Assembly: GCF_000419685.1 (NCBI RefSeq)
Contig: NZ_ATTM01000001.1
Span: 248,001-312,000 of the forward strand
Source: Flavobacterium antarcticum DSM 19726
GTDB lineage: Bacteria; Bacteroidota; Bacteroidia; Flavobacteriales; Flavobacteriaceae
DNA: 64,000 nucleotides
Direction: 5' to 3'
In this document: positions 9,298 through 18,049 of the stretch, piece by piece
How the letters are laid out: each line of letters begins with the position of its first letter
Numbering within the stretch: position 1 is the first letter of the stretch
The notes under the pieces: model-generated
What the model was told of the DNA's origin: nothing
Seen by the model: only the letters and a program-made list of their open reading frames with translations
The model's database searches: none
Made by a program: the position numbers and the translations under genes

Positions 9298-9642
9298 ATG
9301 GGGGCTTTCGTTATTTCTAAAAAACACAACGACGAATATAAATTTGTGTACACTTCACGCAAAGGAAAAATTGTATTCAGTAGTAAGTCCTATGAGCTTA
9401 AAATGTATTGTGAGGAAGATATTGAAATCATTAAAGCAAATGCGGCAGATGCTCAATGTATAAAGTTTAAAGCGTCGAATGGGGCATTTTTCTACAAACT
9501 TATGATTGGTGAAAAAGAATATGCTAAGAGTAGGAAATTCAATACAGAATTGCGGTTAGCAAAAGGAATTGCTGAAGTGGCATTATATGTTTCTAAAGCA
9601 GAAGTTTTGGATTTTTCTGGCGCACCGGTTTTTGTCGACTAA
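9298..9642 (+). CDS. DUF1508 (YegP-like) tandem-repeat protein
   Basis: This is a 114-residue small protein with two DUF1508 units in tandem. The first contains FVISKKHNDEYKFVYTSRKG and the second KFKASNGAFFYKLMIGEKE, each a beta-beta-alpha unit in which an aromatic strand is followed by a turn and a short helix. YegP-like proteins are small, apparently cytoplasmic and of unknown function. There is no signal peptide or membrane segment. It stands alone between the tRNA terminator and a convergent lipoprotein gene. The ATG at 9298 fits the domain start exactly. Confidence 0.82.
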   Translation: MGAFVISKKHNDEYKFVYTSRKGKIVFSSKSYELKMYCEEDIEIIKANAADAQCIKFKASNGAFFYKLMIGEKEYAKSRKFNTELRLAKGIAEVALYVSKAEVLDFSGAPVFVD

Positions 9643-9651
9643 AAAAAAAGC

Positions 9652-9679
9652 AAAAAAAAACCCCGCTAAAAGCGAGGTT
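9652..9679 (-). terminator. Terminator of the small lipoprotein gene
   Basis: On the minus strand an 8-bp stem (AACCTCGC with GCGGGGTT, one U-G) is followed by nine T. On the plus strand the same hairpin is followed by TTCATTTTTT, so it may also stop transcripts from the DUF1508 gene. Confidence 0.85.
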
Positions 9680-9703
9680 CATTTTTTCTGTAATTTGTTA
9701 CAA

Positions 9704-9907
9704 TTACTGAGCTACTTCAGTAGTAGTTTCAGTAGTAGTTTCAACAGCCATAGTATCAACAGAAACTTCAGTTGTAGTTTCTTCAGTTACTGGAACTTCG
9801 ATTGTAGTTTCTTCAGTTGTAGTTTCTTCAGTTTTAGTATCTTTACAAGATACGAAAGAAACGCTTAATGCCAATACTAATGCTAAACTTAAAAATGCTT
9901 TTTTCAT
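9704..9907 (-). CDS. Small Thr/Glu-rich lipoprotein
   Basis: This 67-residue protein has a signal peptide (MKKAFLSLALVLALSVSFVS) ending in a lipobox with Cys21, so it should be lipid-anchored. The mature part, about 46 residues, is almost only Thr, Glu and Val in irregular TTTEET blocks, probably an unstructured acidic tail. No known family is recognisable. It has its own terminator. A plus-strand frame of 99 codons antisense to it is a by-product of the repeated codons. Confidence 0.75.
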   Translation of the reverse strand: MKKAFLSLALVLALSVSFVSCKDTKTEETTTEETTIEVPVTEETTTEVSVDTMAVETTTETTTEVAQ

Positions 9908-10078
9908 CTTACTTTTTATAAAAGGTTAATTATTAATTCGATGCAAAGATATAAATTTTTTGATACGATAATTTTTTTTTGTAAAAATTTTCAAAAAAAA
10001 TAAATACCTCTTCAACGATAAAGTGATTTACAATTACTGTGCCAAAAACACAAAACCATAAAGAAAACTTAATAATCG

Positions 10079-12268
10079 TTAATTTTTATTCTTATTTTTT
10101 TTAACCTTCTGTTTTTTAGACGATTGTTTGTTCTTTTTTGGGTGAACTAATTTCATTTCATCTACTAAATGTTTTGCACCTGCATATTTATCGATGATAA
10201 ATAGTACATACCGCATGTCTACCATGATGTTTCTGCAGATAGCAGGGTCGTAATAGATGTCGCTCATTGTACCTTCCCATACACGGTCGAAGTTCAAACC
10301 AACTAAATTTCCATGAGCGTCAATCGCTGGACTTCCTGAATTTCCTCCTGTAGTGTGGTTTGTTCCAATGAAGTTCACAGGTATTTTTCCATTTTCAGCA
10401 TAAGGACCGTAATCTTTCTTATTGTATAAGTCAATCAATTTTTCCGAAACATCAAATTCATAGTCGCCTGGAATGTATTTTTCCATAACTCCGTCTAAAT
10501 AAGTTACCGGTGTGTAAACTACCGCATCTCGTGGTTCGTATCCTTTTACAACGCCGTAAGTTACTCGTAATGTACTATTCGCATCCGGGAAAATACGAGA
10601 ATCTTTGTTTAACTCCAATTGTGCTTTCATGTACGTTCTTTGCAACGCACTTAATTCAGTATTTATGGATTCAAATTTAGGATTTACGTCTTTCAAGAAG
10701 GCGTCAGCTAATGTTTTTACCAACTGGTATCCTTTGTCGTTATTCAAGTTTTTCAATACGGTTTGCGTATCACCTGTCAATAATTCTTTCACACCTTCAT
10801 ACGTAGTCATTTTTGAAGTTCCGTAAACGGATGCTGTCAATTGTGCAATATTGGTGTTTTTCAAATTTGAAGGTATGAACTGCTGTGGAGACTTATTTAA
10901 ATACAAATCAATCAGTTGTTCAAACACTTTTTCGTCCACTTGAACATTAAAGTTTTTGTAGAAATCACCTAAACCGTCACGCAAATTGTTCTTACGGTCT
11001 GTAAATGCTTGATCTCCTCTTGTGCTTTGAACTTGTTCCAACTGGTATAATTTGAAACCTAGACCAAGAAGTTCCGTATTTCTTAACACCACTTCCATAA
11101 AATAATCACGACTTAAAGTATAAGGTAAAATTTCTGCATAATTCTTATCGAAATCTGCTAGTAAGTTTCCGTATTCCGCTTGTTTTCCTGCTTTAACAAC
11201 TTTTTGTTGAAACGCTTTCTCTTGGTCTTTCTTCACTTGAACGGCGTTTGATTTCTTCAAACCTTGCGTCTCGCCAATCCATTTTTTGTAATAATTTGCA
11301 ATTCCTGCGTATTTCGATGCATATTGAATTTTAATCGCTTGGTCTTTACGCATAAATCCGTCCGTTACTTTTAAAGCACGGTCTCGAATTTCAATTTTCG
11401 CTGGATTCGTTTCGTTTACAATTTGTTCTACTGCAACTGCCGGTAAATACTCGGTAGTTCGTCCTGGATAACCAAAAACTAAAGTGAAATCATCTTCTGC
11501 AACGCCGTCAAGCGAAACCGGTAAAAAGTGTTTAGGAGTATAAGGCACGTTGTCTTTTGAATAAGCCGCTGGACGATTGTTCTTGTCTGCGTAAATTCTA
11601 AATAAAGAGAAATCACCTGTATGTCTTGGCCAAACCCAATTGTCTGTATCTGAGCCAAATTTCCCAATTGAACTTGGTGGCGCTCCCACTAATCGAACGT
11701 CAAGAAACGTTTCAGTTACGAAAAGCATGTATTGATTTCCTTCAAAAAAGGTTCTAATTTTGATTTCCTGAAAGCTTTCTTTTGGAAATGATTTATTTAA
11801 ATCGGCAATGTTCTGTTGAATTTTTTTCTGTTTTTCAACTTCAGAAGTTAGGGCTTCAACGCCATTTAAAATTTGTTTGGTTACGTCTTCAATTTTTACA
11901 ATGAAAGTAACGTCCAAATCTTTATTTGGCAATTCATCTTCCATTTTCATCGCCCAAAAACCATTGGTCAAATAATCATTTTCTACTGATGAATGTGCTT
12001 GAATTTGGCTGTAGCCACAGTGGTGGTTTGTAAGTAAAAGTCCTTTTGGAGAAATTACTTCGGAAGTACAACCTCCGTTAAAATGCGGAACGGCATCTTT
12101 CAAACTCGATTTATTGACATCGTAAATATCGGAAGCCGACATTTTCATGCCTAAATTTTTCATTTCTGTTTCGTTCATTCCTTCTAATAACGAGGGAATC
12201 CACATTCCGCCTTGTTGGGCTTGGGTTTGTACAACGAAAAATAACAAAAGTACTTTTAAAAATTTCAT
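10079..12268 (-). CDS. S46 dipeptidyl-peptidase, DPP11 type (Asp/Glu specific)
   Basis: This 729-residue exported serine exopeptidase of family S46 would release acidic dipeptides from peptide N-termini in the periplasm. A signal peptide (about residues 1-18, ending TQAQ) precedes the mature start QGGMWIPSLL. The chymotrypsin-like parts are visible: the catalytic His in TNHHCGY (about 82-83), the WVWPRHTGDF region and the catalytic Ser in TGGNSGSP (Ser644). Arg662 lies 18 residues after that serine, the spacing of Ser655 and Arg673 in Porphyromonas DPP11, where the arginine selects Asp/Glu; DPP7 has Gly there. The last 20 residues are nearly all Lys, Asn and Gln, an unusual tail. The ATG at 12268 is chosen because it starts the signal peptide. 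Confidence 0.92.
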   Translation of the reverse strand: MKFLKVLLLFFVVQTQAQQGGMWIPSLLEGMNETEMKNLGMKMSASDIYDVNKSSLKDAVPHFNGGCTSEVISPKGLLLTNHHCGYSQIQAHSSVENDYLTNGFWAMKMEDELPNKDLDVTFIVKIEDVTKQILNGVEALTSEVEKQKKIQQNIADLNKSFPKESFQEIKIRTFFEGNQYMLFVTETFLDVRLVGAPPSSIGKFGSDTDNWVWPRHTGDFSLFRIYADKNNRPAAYSKDNVPYTPKHFLPVSLDGVAEDDFTLVFGYPGRTTEYLPAVAVEQIVNETNPAKIEIRDRALKVTDGFMRKDQAIKIQYASKYAGIANYYKKWIGETQGLKKSNAVQVKKDQEKAFQQKVVKAGKQAEYGNLLADFDKNYAEILPYTLSRDYFMEVVLRNTELLGLGFKLYQLEQVQSTRGDQAFTDRKNNLRDGLGDFYKNFNVQVDEKVFEQLIDLYLNKSPQQFIPSNLKNTNIAQLTASVYGTSKMTTYEGVKELLTGDTQTVLKNLNNDKGYQLVKTLADAFLKDVNPKFESINTELSALQRTYMKAQLELNKDSRIFPDANSTLRVTYGVVKGYEPRDAVVYTPVTYLDGVMEKYIPGDYEFDVSEKLIDLYNKKDYGPYAENGKIPVNFIGTNHTTGGNSGSPAIDAHGNLVGLNFDRVWEGTMSDIYYDPAICRNIMVDMRYVLFIIDKYAGAKHLVDEMKLVHPKKNKQSSKKQKVKKNKNKN

Positions 12269-12369
12269 GTAATAATGGGTTTTAGTAAAAACAAAAAAAC
12301 ACTTCGCTTTGGACGAAATGTTCGGCAATATACTATTTTAAGTCCTAAAACGTGTAGAATTAACATTTT

Positions 12370-12819
12370 TTAGGGCTTTGGCGTAAGCTTCATTAAATGC
12401 CGATTGTGAATAATATAGTCGTTTGATAAATAAAGTTTTCTAGCTACTTCATTATGTGATTCAATTTCCAAATAAATGATTTTCAACTCTTTTTGAATTG
12501 CTTGATCGTGTACGAACTCAAGTGTCGTTTTTCCAATTCCTTTGCCTCTTGCGTTTTCATTCAAATATAATTCGTCAAGGAAAGCGATTTTTCCTTGGTA
12601 CTCAAAACTGAACATGTAGGTTAAAATTACATAGCCAACAATAATTTGGTCGTGTGAGATTAGCCAACAATTGCCAAAATTTTCATTTTCAATAAAAGTT
12701 TGAAACAATTTTTTAGTGGTTTCAGCTTCTATTGGATAATTATCGATTGCGTAAAAATCTTCCATCATTGGAACAATTAATTCGATATCGGATTTCTTTA
12801 AAGGATGAAATTCTATCAT
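12370..12819 (-). CDS. GNAT-family N-acetyltransferase
   Basis: A 149-residue single-domain acetyltransferase. The acetyl-CoA binding signature is ENARGKGIGKTTLEFV (about residues 90-105), followed by a strand with YLEIESHNEVARKLY, the usual GNAT C-terminal helix. Substrate is not predictable. It is about 100 bp upstream of the DPP11 gene on the same strand, without a clear terminator between them. Confidence 0.87.
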   Translation of the reverse strand: MIEFHPLKKSDIELIVPMMEDFYAIDNYPIEAETTKKLFQTFIENENFGNCWLISHDQIIVGYVILTYMFSFEYQGKIAFLDELYLNENARGKGIGKTTLEFVHDQAIQKELKIIYLEIESHNEVARKLYLSNDYIIHNRHLMKLTPKP

Positions 12820-13092
12820 ATATTTTTTCTAAAAAGGTTGTGGTATGATACTTATCAGTGGGAAAAGCTTGAACTGAATAGAATCGACCATAAGCACAAG
12901 ATAATTACTTTGATAGAATATCACTATTATAATTTTCATAAAACTTAATTTCATAAACATTTCAGGATTCAAACCGCTCATCTATTAAAAAATACCACTC
13001 GTCATTTTTTGAACTTTCAATGGTTGGATTAGAAGTAAATTCGAATATCAAAAAAGAGTTAAATTTTATTTCACATTTAAAAATTAGAAATT

Positions 13093-13155
13093 ATGATCGC
13101 ATTAGCAATAGCATTGGTTGAAATAGTGATGGATTTTATCATGTGGTTGTTTTAG
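13093..13155 (+). CDS. Possible 20-residue hydrophobic peptide
   Basis: An ATG-initiated frame encodes MIALAIALVEIVMDFIMWLF and then stops. It is almost one continuous membrane helix with two acidic residues. Such peptides can be type I toxin-like or regulatory, but length alone gives no statistical support. No clear ribosome site or antisense RNA was identified. Confidence 0.25.
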   Translation: MIALAIALVEIVMDFIMWLF

Positions 13156-13234
13156 TATTCAAGGGTAAAAGCATCAAAAATTAAAATATTTTATCACGAA
13201 TTGATTTTAGTGGATTGATAAAATTTATAAATAC

Positions 13235-13242
13235 TAACTTTG
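13235..13242 (+). promoter_or_regulatory. -7 element TAACTTTG upstream of the sensor kinase
   Basis: It matches TAnnTTTG, about 45 bases before the ATG at 13287. A TTG at 13215-13217 is a weak -33 candidate at 17-bp spacing. Confidence 0.5.
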
Positions 13243-13286
13243 GCTAATCAACTATTAATTTAGGCAAAGGATTATAAAATAGAATA

Positions 13287-14384
13287 ATGAAATTAACTAG
13301 AAGTTATAAGTACCACATCATAAACTTAATAGGGTGGATGTTGTATGTTTTCTCTACCCTTACTTTTGATAAATTGTCATACGGTTTTTTCGAAGTGGAG
13401 ATTTGGACATCAAGCCATCAGAACCGATTTAATTATCTTATAGCAGAAGGAACATTATGCGCCATTTTAGGTTTTCTACTGTCTTACATTATCTTGTATC
13501 TTTTTGAAAAATCAATTGATTTTTCAAACGTTAAAAAAAAGAACGTTGTGATTTTGGTAGCTGTTTTCTTTGGAGTGCAAGTGTTGTATCATATTTTATT
13601 ATGGCCGATGTTAGATATTCCGGCAGTTTACTATTTGGATAGAACTTTTAGTGATCAGTTGAGCTTTTTGATGAAATTAGCGAACATCCCATTTTTCTTT
13701 GTAGCTTTTTTAGTATGGTTTTTTGTTGTCGCTTCTTATGAAGTTTTTCAATATTTAAATGTAATTAAGTTGAATAAATTGGAACTTGAAGGCAGTCTGA
13801 AAGAGGCAAAGTTGAATACTTTGAAAGGACAGATTAATCCACATTTCATGTTCAATAGTCTCAATAATATTCGAGGACTTGTCTTGGAAGACCCAAATAA
13901 ATCGAGAGAAATGATTACAAGACTCTCTGAAATGTTGCGATTTTCATTATTGAAAAACGATATGGATTCGATTAAATTAGAGGAAGAAATTGAAGTAGTT
14001 GACAATTTCATCGCAATTTCTAAAATTCAGATGGAAGAGCGATTGCAGTTTATCAAAGAAATTGAACCCGAAACTTTGAATATGAAAATTCCGCCAATGG
14101 TCATTCAGCTTTTGGTTGAAAATGCAATTAAGCATGGAATTTCAAATTATAGAGAAGGTGGTTTAGTGAAATTAACCACGAAAATTTCAAAGGATAATTT
14201 GATTATAGAAGTGCAAAATACGGGACAACTTACTATAAGTCAAGAATCTACACAACTTGGACTGAAGAATATTAAAGATAGAATTTCGCTTTTGTATGGA
14301 AAAGAAGCTTCATTTAAGTTAGAAGAAATTGAAAACAATGTAATTGCTACGATAATACTACCATTAAAACAGAAAGATGAATAA
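13287..14384 (+). CDS. LytS/YehU-family sensor histidine kinase
   Basis: This 365-residue membrane kinase has four predicted membrane helices (about residues 10-28, 52-73, 86-108 and 132-151) and then a His_kinase domain: the phosphorylated histidine in GQINPHFMFNSLNNIRG (His186) and the N-box VIQLLVENAIKHG near 275. The G-box is short, as in this family. It has no extracytoplasmic sensor domain beyond short loops. It overlaps the next gene by 8 bp, and the pair is translationally coupled. The LytTR regulator encoded next is the obvious partner. The signal it senses is unknown. Confidence 0.92.
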   Translation: MKLTRSYKYHIINLIGWMLYVFSTLTFDKLSYGFFEVEIWTSSHQNRFNYLIAEGTLCAILGFLLSYIILYLFEKSIDFSNVKKKNVVILVAVFFGVQVLYHILLWPMLDIPAVYYLDRTFSDQLSFLMKLANIPFFFVAFLVWFFVVASYEVFQYLNVIKLNKLELEGSLKEAKLNTLKGQINPHFMFNSLNNIRGLVLEDPNKSREMITRLSEMLRFSLLKNDMDSIKLEEEIEVVDNFIAISKIQMEERLQFIKEIEPETLNMKIPPMVIQLLVENAIKHGISNYREGGLVKLTTKISKDNLIIEVQNTGQLTISQESTQLGLKNIKDRISLLYGKEASFKLEEIENNVIATIILPLKQKDE

Positions 14385-15099
14385 AATTAATGCAGTAATT
14401 GTTGAAGATTCGCGATTAGCTAGAAATGAGCTCAAGGAATTGATAAAAGATTTTGCTGAAATTAAAATCATTGGCGAAGCAGAAAATGTTGATGATGGAT
14501 TCAAGCTAATTACTGAATTACGTCCGGATTTGCTTTTTCTAGATATTAATATGCCGGAAAAGGACGGTTTTGAATTATTGGAAATGTTAGATGATGTTCC
14601 TATTACAATTTTTACAACTGCTTTTGATGAATATGCAATTAAGTCATTTGAATACAATGCACTAGATTATCTGTTAAAACCAATTAACCCCAAAAGATTC
14701 GCACTTGCAATTGAAAAAGTAAAACAGATTGTTGCCGACAAACAAACTAATAATGAACGAAAATTAGCGTTGTCCAATCAGATTTTCATTAAGGATGGAG
14801 AGAAATGTTGGCTCGTGAAAATTGAAGATATTTACTTAATTGAAGTCGACGGAAACTACAGCAAAGTATTTTTTAAAGATAAAAAAGCAATTGTTGCAAA
14901 GTCACTCAATCAGATTGAAGCAAAATTACCCGAAGAATTTTTTTTTAGGGCGAATAGAAATCAGATTATCAATATCCAGTATGCCACCCAAATCGACCCT
15001 TGGTTCAGTGGCAATCTCCTAGTTCATTTACCAAATGAGAATAAAGTTGAAATCTCTAGAAGACAAGCCAGTGCTTTTAAAGAAAAGTTGAGTCTATAA
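14377..15099 (+). CDS. LytTR-family response regulator
   Basis: This 240-residue regulator has a receiver domain (residues 1-120, phosphoacceptor Asp56 in LLFLDINMPEKDG, acidic pair EDS at 10-12, switch Thr and Lys in TTAFDEY and LLKPINP). A LytTR DNA-binding domain follows (about 135-238, with the core EVDGNYSKVFF and FFRANRNQIINI). LytTR proteins bind DNA through beta strands rather than a helix-turn-helix. It is cotranscribed with the kinase and convergent with waaA, whose stop overlaps by 6 bp. Target promoters are not evident in the window. Confidence 0.94.
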   Translation: MNKINAVIVEDSRLARNELKELIKDFAEIKIIGEAENVDDGFKLITELRPDLLFLDINMPEKDGFELLEMLDDVPITIFTTAFDEYAIKSFEYNALDYLLKPINPKRFALAIEKVKQIVADKQTNNERKLALSNQIFIKDGEKCWLVKIEDIYLIEVDGNYSKVFFKDKKAIVAKSLNQIEAKLPEEFFFRANRNQIINIQYATQIDPWFSGNLLVHLPNENKVEISRRQASAFKEKLSL

Positions 15100-16368
15100 G
15101 TTCAAAATTTGATTGAGAATCGTCGTCGTCGCTCCTTTATTCATTTGCACAAAAGTGCTGGAAATATGTCCTTTATCAGCCCGAATGTCTTCGTTGCGAA
15201 TTAAATTTTCGAAGGCTTCATCCATTTCCTTTTGTGTTGAAATTGATACGCAACCTTCCATATTTACTAAAGCTGTTGCTTCCGCAAAATGAGAATAGTT
15301 TGGACCAATAATTATTGGAACACCAAAAGTTGCCGGTTCTAAAATATTGTGGACGCCGGGATTTCCAAATCCGCCACCCACATAAGCGATATCTGCGTAG
15401 CTGTAGATTTTGGTTAAAATCCCGATTGTGTCAATGATGAATACATCGTAATCCGATATTTTGTCATTTTGAATTTTATTGTCATTCTGAACTTGTTTCA
15501 GAATCTCTTCCTTTTCAGAAAACAGAATTGTTTTTTTAGTAATACTTTTCTTTAATTCTGCAATTTGTTCGCTTTTAATATTATGAGGTGCAATGATAAA
15601 TTTCACATTGTGATTTGTAGAATTAATAAAATTCACCAATAATTCTTCGTCTTTCGGCCATGAACTTCCCACAACAACTGTCAACGCATCATTTTTAAAT
15701 GCTGAAATAAAATCTAACGAATTGTCTTTTTCTAAAATTGCTGCGACTCTGTCAAAACGAGTGTCGCCTGAAACAGTAACGTTTGTTTTTCCTAATTCCA
15801 ATAAAAGTTCTTTTGAAGAGGAATTCTGTACAAAAAAGTGATGAAAAGCATTCAGAGCTGTTCTGTAAAATCCGCCGTACCATTTAAAAAACAATTGATT
15901 TTTTCTAAAAACACCGGATATTAAGTAGGTTGGGATTTCTCGTTTTTTAAGTTCGTTTAAGTAGTTTGGCCAATATTCATATTTGATAAAGAAAGCCATT
16001 TCAGGACGAACAAGCTCAATAAATTGATTCGCATTTGAAGGCGTGTCTAAAGGCAAGTAAACTACTACATCTGCAGCTTTCGTATTTTTCCGAACTTCAT
16101 AACCTGAAGGAGAAAAGAACGTAAGTACGATTTTATGATTTGGAAATCGGTTTTTTATTTCTTCCATTACAGGCAAACCTTGTTCGTATTCACCCAAGGA
16201 AGCGGCATGAAACCAAATGCATTTATCTGTAGGAGAAATCTGACTTTTTAAAGTTGTAAAAACATCTTTTCGTCCGTCAACAAACAATTTTATTTTGGGA
16301 CTGAATAACGCAATCACCTTTACTAAAAAGGAAGCAATGTAAGTTATGAGATTGTAAAGAAAATGCAT
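15094..16368 (-). CDS. waaA: 3-deoxy-D-manno-octulosonic acid (Kdo) transferase
   Basis: A 424-residue membrane-associated glycosyltransferase that adds Kdo to lipid A precursor. The N-terminus holds a membrane helix (about residues 5-22). WFHAASLGEYEQG carries the catalytic-base glutamate (Glu60). The FFIKYEYWPN segment, the GSSWPKDEE nucleotide-binding loop and YVGGGFGNPGVHNILEPA near 330 are family hallmarks. Residues about 287-303 (EEILKQVQNDNKIQND and neighbours) look foreign: the DNA there is a palindromic repeat, and they sit between LFSEKE and the DVFIIDTIG strand, where the homologues I recall are shorter. The reading frame stays open, so the enzyme may well be active. Confidence 0.93.
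   Translation of the reverse strand: MHFLYNLITYIASFLVKVIALFSPKIKLFVDGRKDVFTTLKSQISPTDKCIWFHAASLGEYEQGLPVMEEIKNRFPNHKIVLTFFSPSGYEVRKNTKAADVVVYLPLDTPSNANQFIELVRPEMAFFIKYEYWPNYLNELKKREIPTYLISGVFRKNQLFFKWYGGFYRTALNAFHHFFVQNSSSKELLLELGKTNVTVSGDTRFDRVAAILEKDNSLDFISAFKNDALTVVVGSSWPKDEELLVNFINSTNHNVKFIIAPHNIKSEQIAELKKSITKKTILFSEKEEILKQVQNDNKIQNDKISDYDVFIIDTIGILTKIYSYADIAYVGGGFGNPGVHNILEPATFGVPIIIGPNYSHFAEATALVNMEGCVSISTQKEMDEAFENLIRNEDIRADKGHISSTFVQMNKGATTTILNQILNL
15463..15507 (-). repeat. Palindromic repeat inserted in frame in waaA
   Basis: The minus strand carries ATTCTGAA-ACAAG-TTCAGAAT, an 8-bp perfect hairpin, followed by two copies of the word CAnAATGACA. It is translated as ILKQVQNDNKIQND. 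This word is a known signature of dispersed Bacteroidota repeats (intergenic form like GTCATTCTGAACTTGTTTC). A related copy lies in the gap at 34668. Confidence 0.65.
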
Positions 16369-16469
16369 TCAAAAAAATTTAGGGCTAAATTACATTACTT
16401 TGCTCTAATTTCATTGGTTAAGCGTCATTAAATGTTTATTTTTGCTTGATTTTAAATCGTATTCTTAAG

Positions 16470-17603
16470 ATGAAAAAAATTCAAATGGTTGACCTTAAAA
16501 GTCAATATGAAAAAATAAAGGAGACCGTAAACGCTTCAATTCAAACGGTTTTAGATACCAATACTTACATAAACGGACCGGAAGTGTATGCTTTTCAGAA
16601 AAATCTGGAAACGTATATGGGCGTTAAGCACGTGATTCCTTGTGCAAATGGAACAGATGCGTTGCAAATTGCCATGATGGGCTTGGGTTTGCAACCCGGC
16701 GATGAAGTGATCACTGCTGATTTTACATTTGCCGCAACGGTGGAGGTGATTGCTTTACTGCAATTGACGCCAGTTTTGGTTGATGTGGATTTAGTAAATA
16801 TGAATATCTCGATTGACGCAATTAAAAAAGCGATTACGCCAAAGACTAAAGCAATTGTTCCTGTTCATTTATTTGGCCGTGCGGCAAATCTGGATGCGAT
16901 AATGGACATTGCAAACGAACATAATTTGTTTGTTATTGAAGATAATGCACAAGCAATTGGTGCTAATTTCACAAATAGAAAAGGCGAAAAAACTAAAGTT
17001 GGGACTATTGGTCACGTAGGTTCAACTTCATTTTTTCCTTCTAAAAATTTAGGTTGTTATGGAGACGGTGGAGCGATTTTCACGAATGATGATGCTTTGG
17101 CGCACACAATTCGTGGAATTGTAAATCACGGAATGTACGTTCGGTATCACCATGATGTTGTGGGGGTAAATTCGAGATTAGACAGTATTCAGGCTGCGGT
17201 TTTAAATGCAAAATTGCCTTTGTTAGACCAATATAATTCAGCTCGTCAAAATGCAGCTCGAAAATATTCAGCGGCTTTTGAAGGTCATGAAAATATTATC
17301 GCACCAATGATTTGTGACGTTTGCGATTGCCACGTTTTTCACCAATATACTTTGCGAATTGTAAATGCAAATCGCGATGCATTGATGCAACATTTGTTAG
17401 ACCACGAAATTCCTTGTGCGATTTATTATCCAATTCCGTTGCACAGTCAGAAGGCTTACAAGGATTCGCGTTACAAAGAGGAAGATTTTCCTGTTACAAA
17501 TCAATTGATTCAAGAAGTGATTTCCTTGCCAATGCATACGGAATTAGAAGACGACCAAATATCCTTTATTACAAAAACAGTTTTAGACTTTTTTAATAAA
17601 TAA
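16470..17603 (+). CDS. DegT/DnrJ/EryC1/StrS-family sugar aminotransferase
   Basis: A 377-residue PLP enzyme of fold type I that aminates keto-sugar nucleotides for surface polysaccharide. The PLP lysine is in SFFPSKNLGCYGDGGA (about residue 190); CANGTDALQIAMMGLG, the DNAQAIGA aspartate motif and the GVNSRLDSIQAA segment are standard. It most resembles WbpE/WlbC-type enzymes acting on a 3-keto sugar, but the substrate is not certain. The ATG at 16470 is preferred to an in-frame TTG at 16446. An odd short CDVCDCH cysteine cluster lies near residue 283. It leads a probable operon with a small membrane protein and galE (3-6 bp gaps), consistent with sugar-nucleotide supply. Confidence 0.9.
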   Translation: MKKIQMVDLKSQYEKIKETVNASIQTVLDTNTYINGPEVYAFQKNLETYMGVKHVIPCANGTDALQIAMMGLGLQPGDEVITADFTFAATVEVIALLQLTPVLVDVDLVNMNISIDAIKKAITPKTKAIVPVHLFGRAANLDAIMDIANEHNLFVIEDNAQAIGANFTNRKGEKTKVGTIGHVGSTSFFPSKNLGCYGDGGAIFTNDDALAHTIRGIVNHGMYVRYHHDVVGVNSRLDSIQAAVLNAKLPLLDQYNSARQNAARKYSAAFEGHENIIAPMICDVCDCHVFHQYTLRIVNANRDALMQHLLDHEIPCAIYYPIPLHSQKAYKDSRYKEEDFPVTNQLIQEVISLPMHTELEDDQISFITKTVLDFFNK

Positions 17604-17606
17604 TCA

Positions 17607-18044
17607 ATGGAAAATAAGTCGAGCAAAATTAGCCCGCTTCAAATTGTCGTTTTTATAGTAAGTTTTGCAGTTGCTTATTTTGCGGTTGATTATTTCTTTT
17701 CTAGAAATGAGGCTACACCTAATGAGATGCTTGTAACCGTTTCGAAAGAAATGAATAAAACAATGCCTAAAATGGTGGATGCTGAAACGAGATTAGACAG
17801 TACTTCGGTCGAAAATTCAACACTAAATTATCATTATACTTTGGTAAATGTAGTAAAGGATTCTACTGAAATTGATTTAGACGAAGTAAAAAACACTATG
17901 AAATCGCGTGCACAAATGAACATAGATACAAATGAAGCAATGAAAGACTATCGGGAAAACGATCTTTCGTTGCAGTACATTTTTGTAGATAAAGAACAAA
18001 ACAAGGTATTTGATTATACCGTAAAACACCAAAAAACGAAATAG
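17607..18044 (+). CDS. Membrane-anchored protein of unknown function between DegT and galE
   Basis: A 145-residue protein. One membrane helix (about residues 12-31, IVVFIVSFAVAYFAVDYFF) is followed by a polar domain of about 110 residues with several short amphipathic helices and strands. No family is recognised with confidence. It begins 3 bp after the aminotransferase stop and ends 5 bp before galE, so it is surely in the same transcript. Whether it takes part in sugar-nucleotide metabolism is unknown. Confidence 0.75.
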   Translation: MENKSSKISPLQIVVFIVSFAVAYFAVDYFFSRNEATPNEMLVTVSKEMNKTMPKMVDAETRLDSTSVENSTLNYHYTLVNVVKDSTEIDLDEVKNTMKSRAQMNIDTNEAMKDYRENDLSLQYIFVDKEQNKVFDYTVKHQKTK

Positions 18045-18049
18045 CACTT

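Larger units (their letters stand above)
12820..13286. other. 467-bp gap between the GNAT gene and the sensor kinase
   Basis: This AT-rich gap holds one short hydrophobic reading frame (13093-13155) and the -7 box of the kinase operon (13235-13242). I see no RNA gene or obvious repeat in the rest. Confidence 0.6.

Noticed and set aside
9569..9868. 99-codon plus-strand frame with Ser/Phe runs
   Set aside because: It is antisense to the Thr/Glu-rich lipoprotein and arises from its repetitive codons; it also crosses the terminator.
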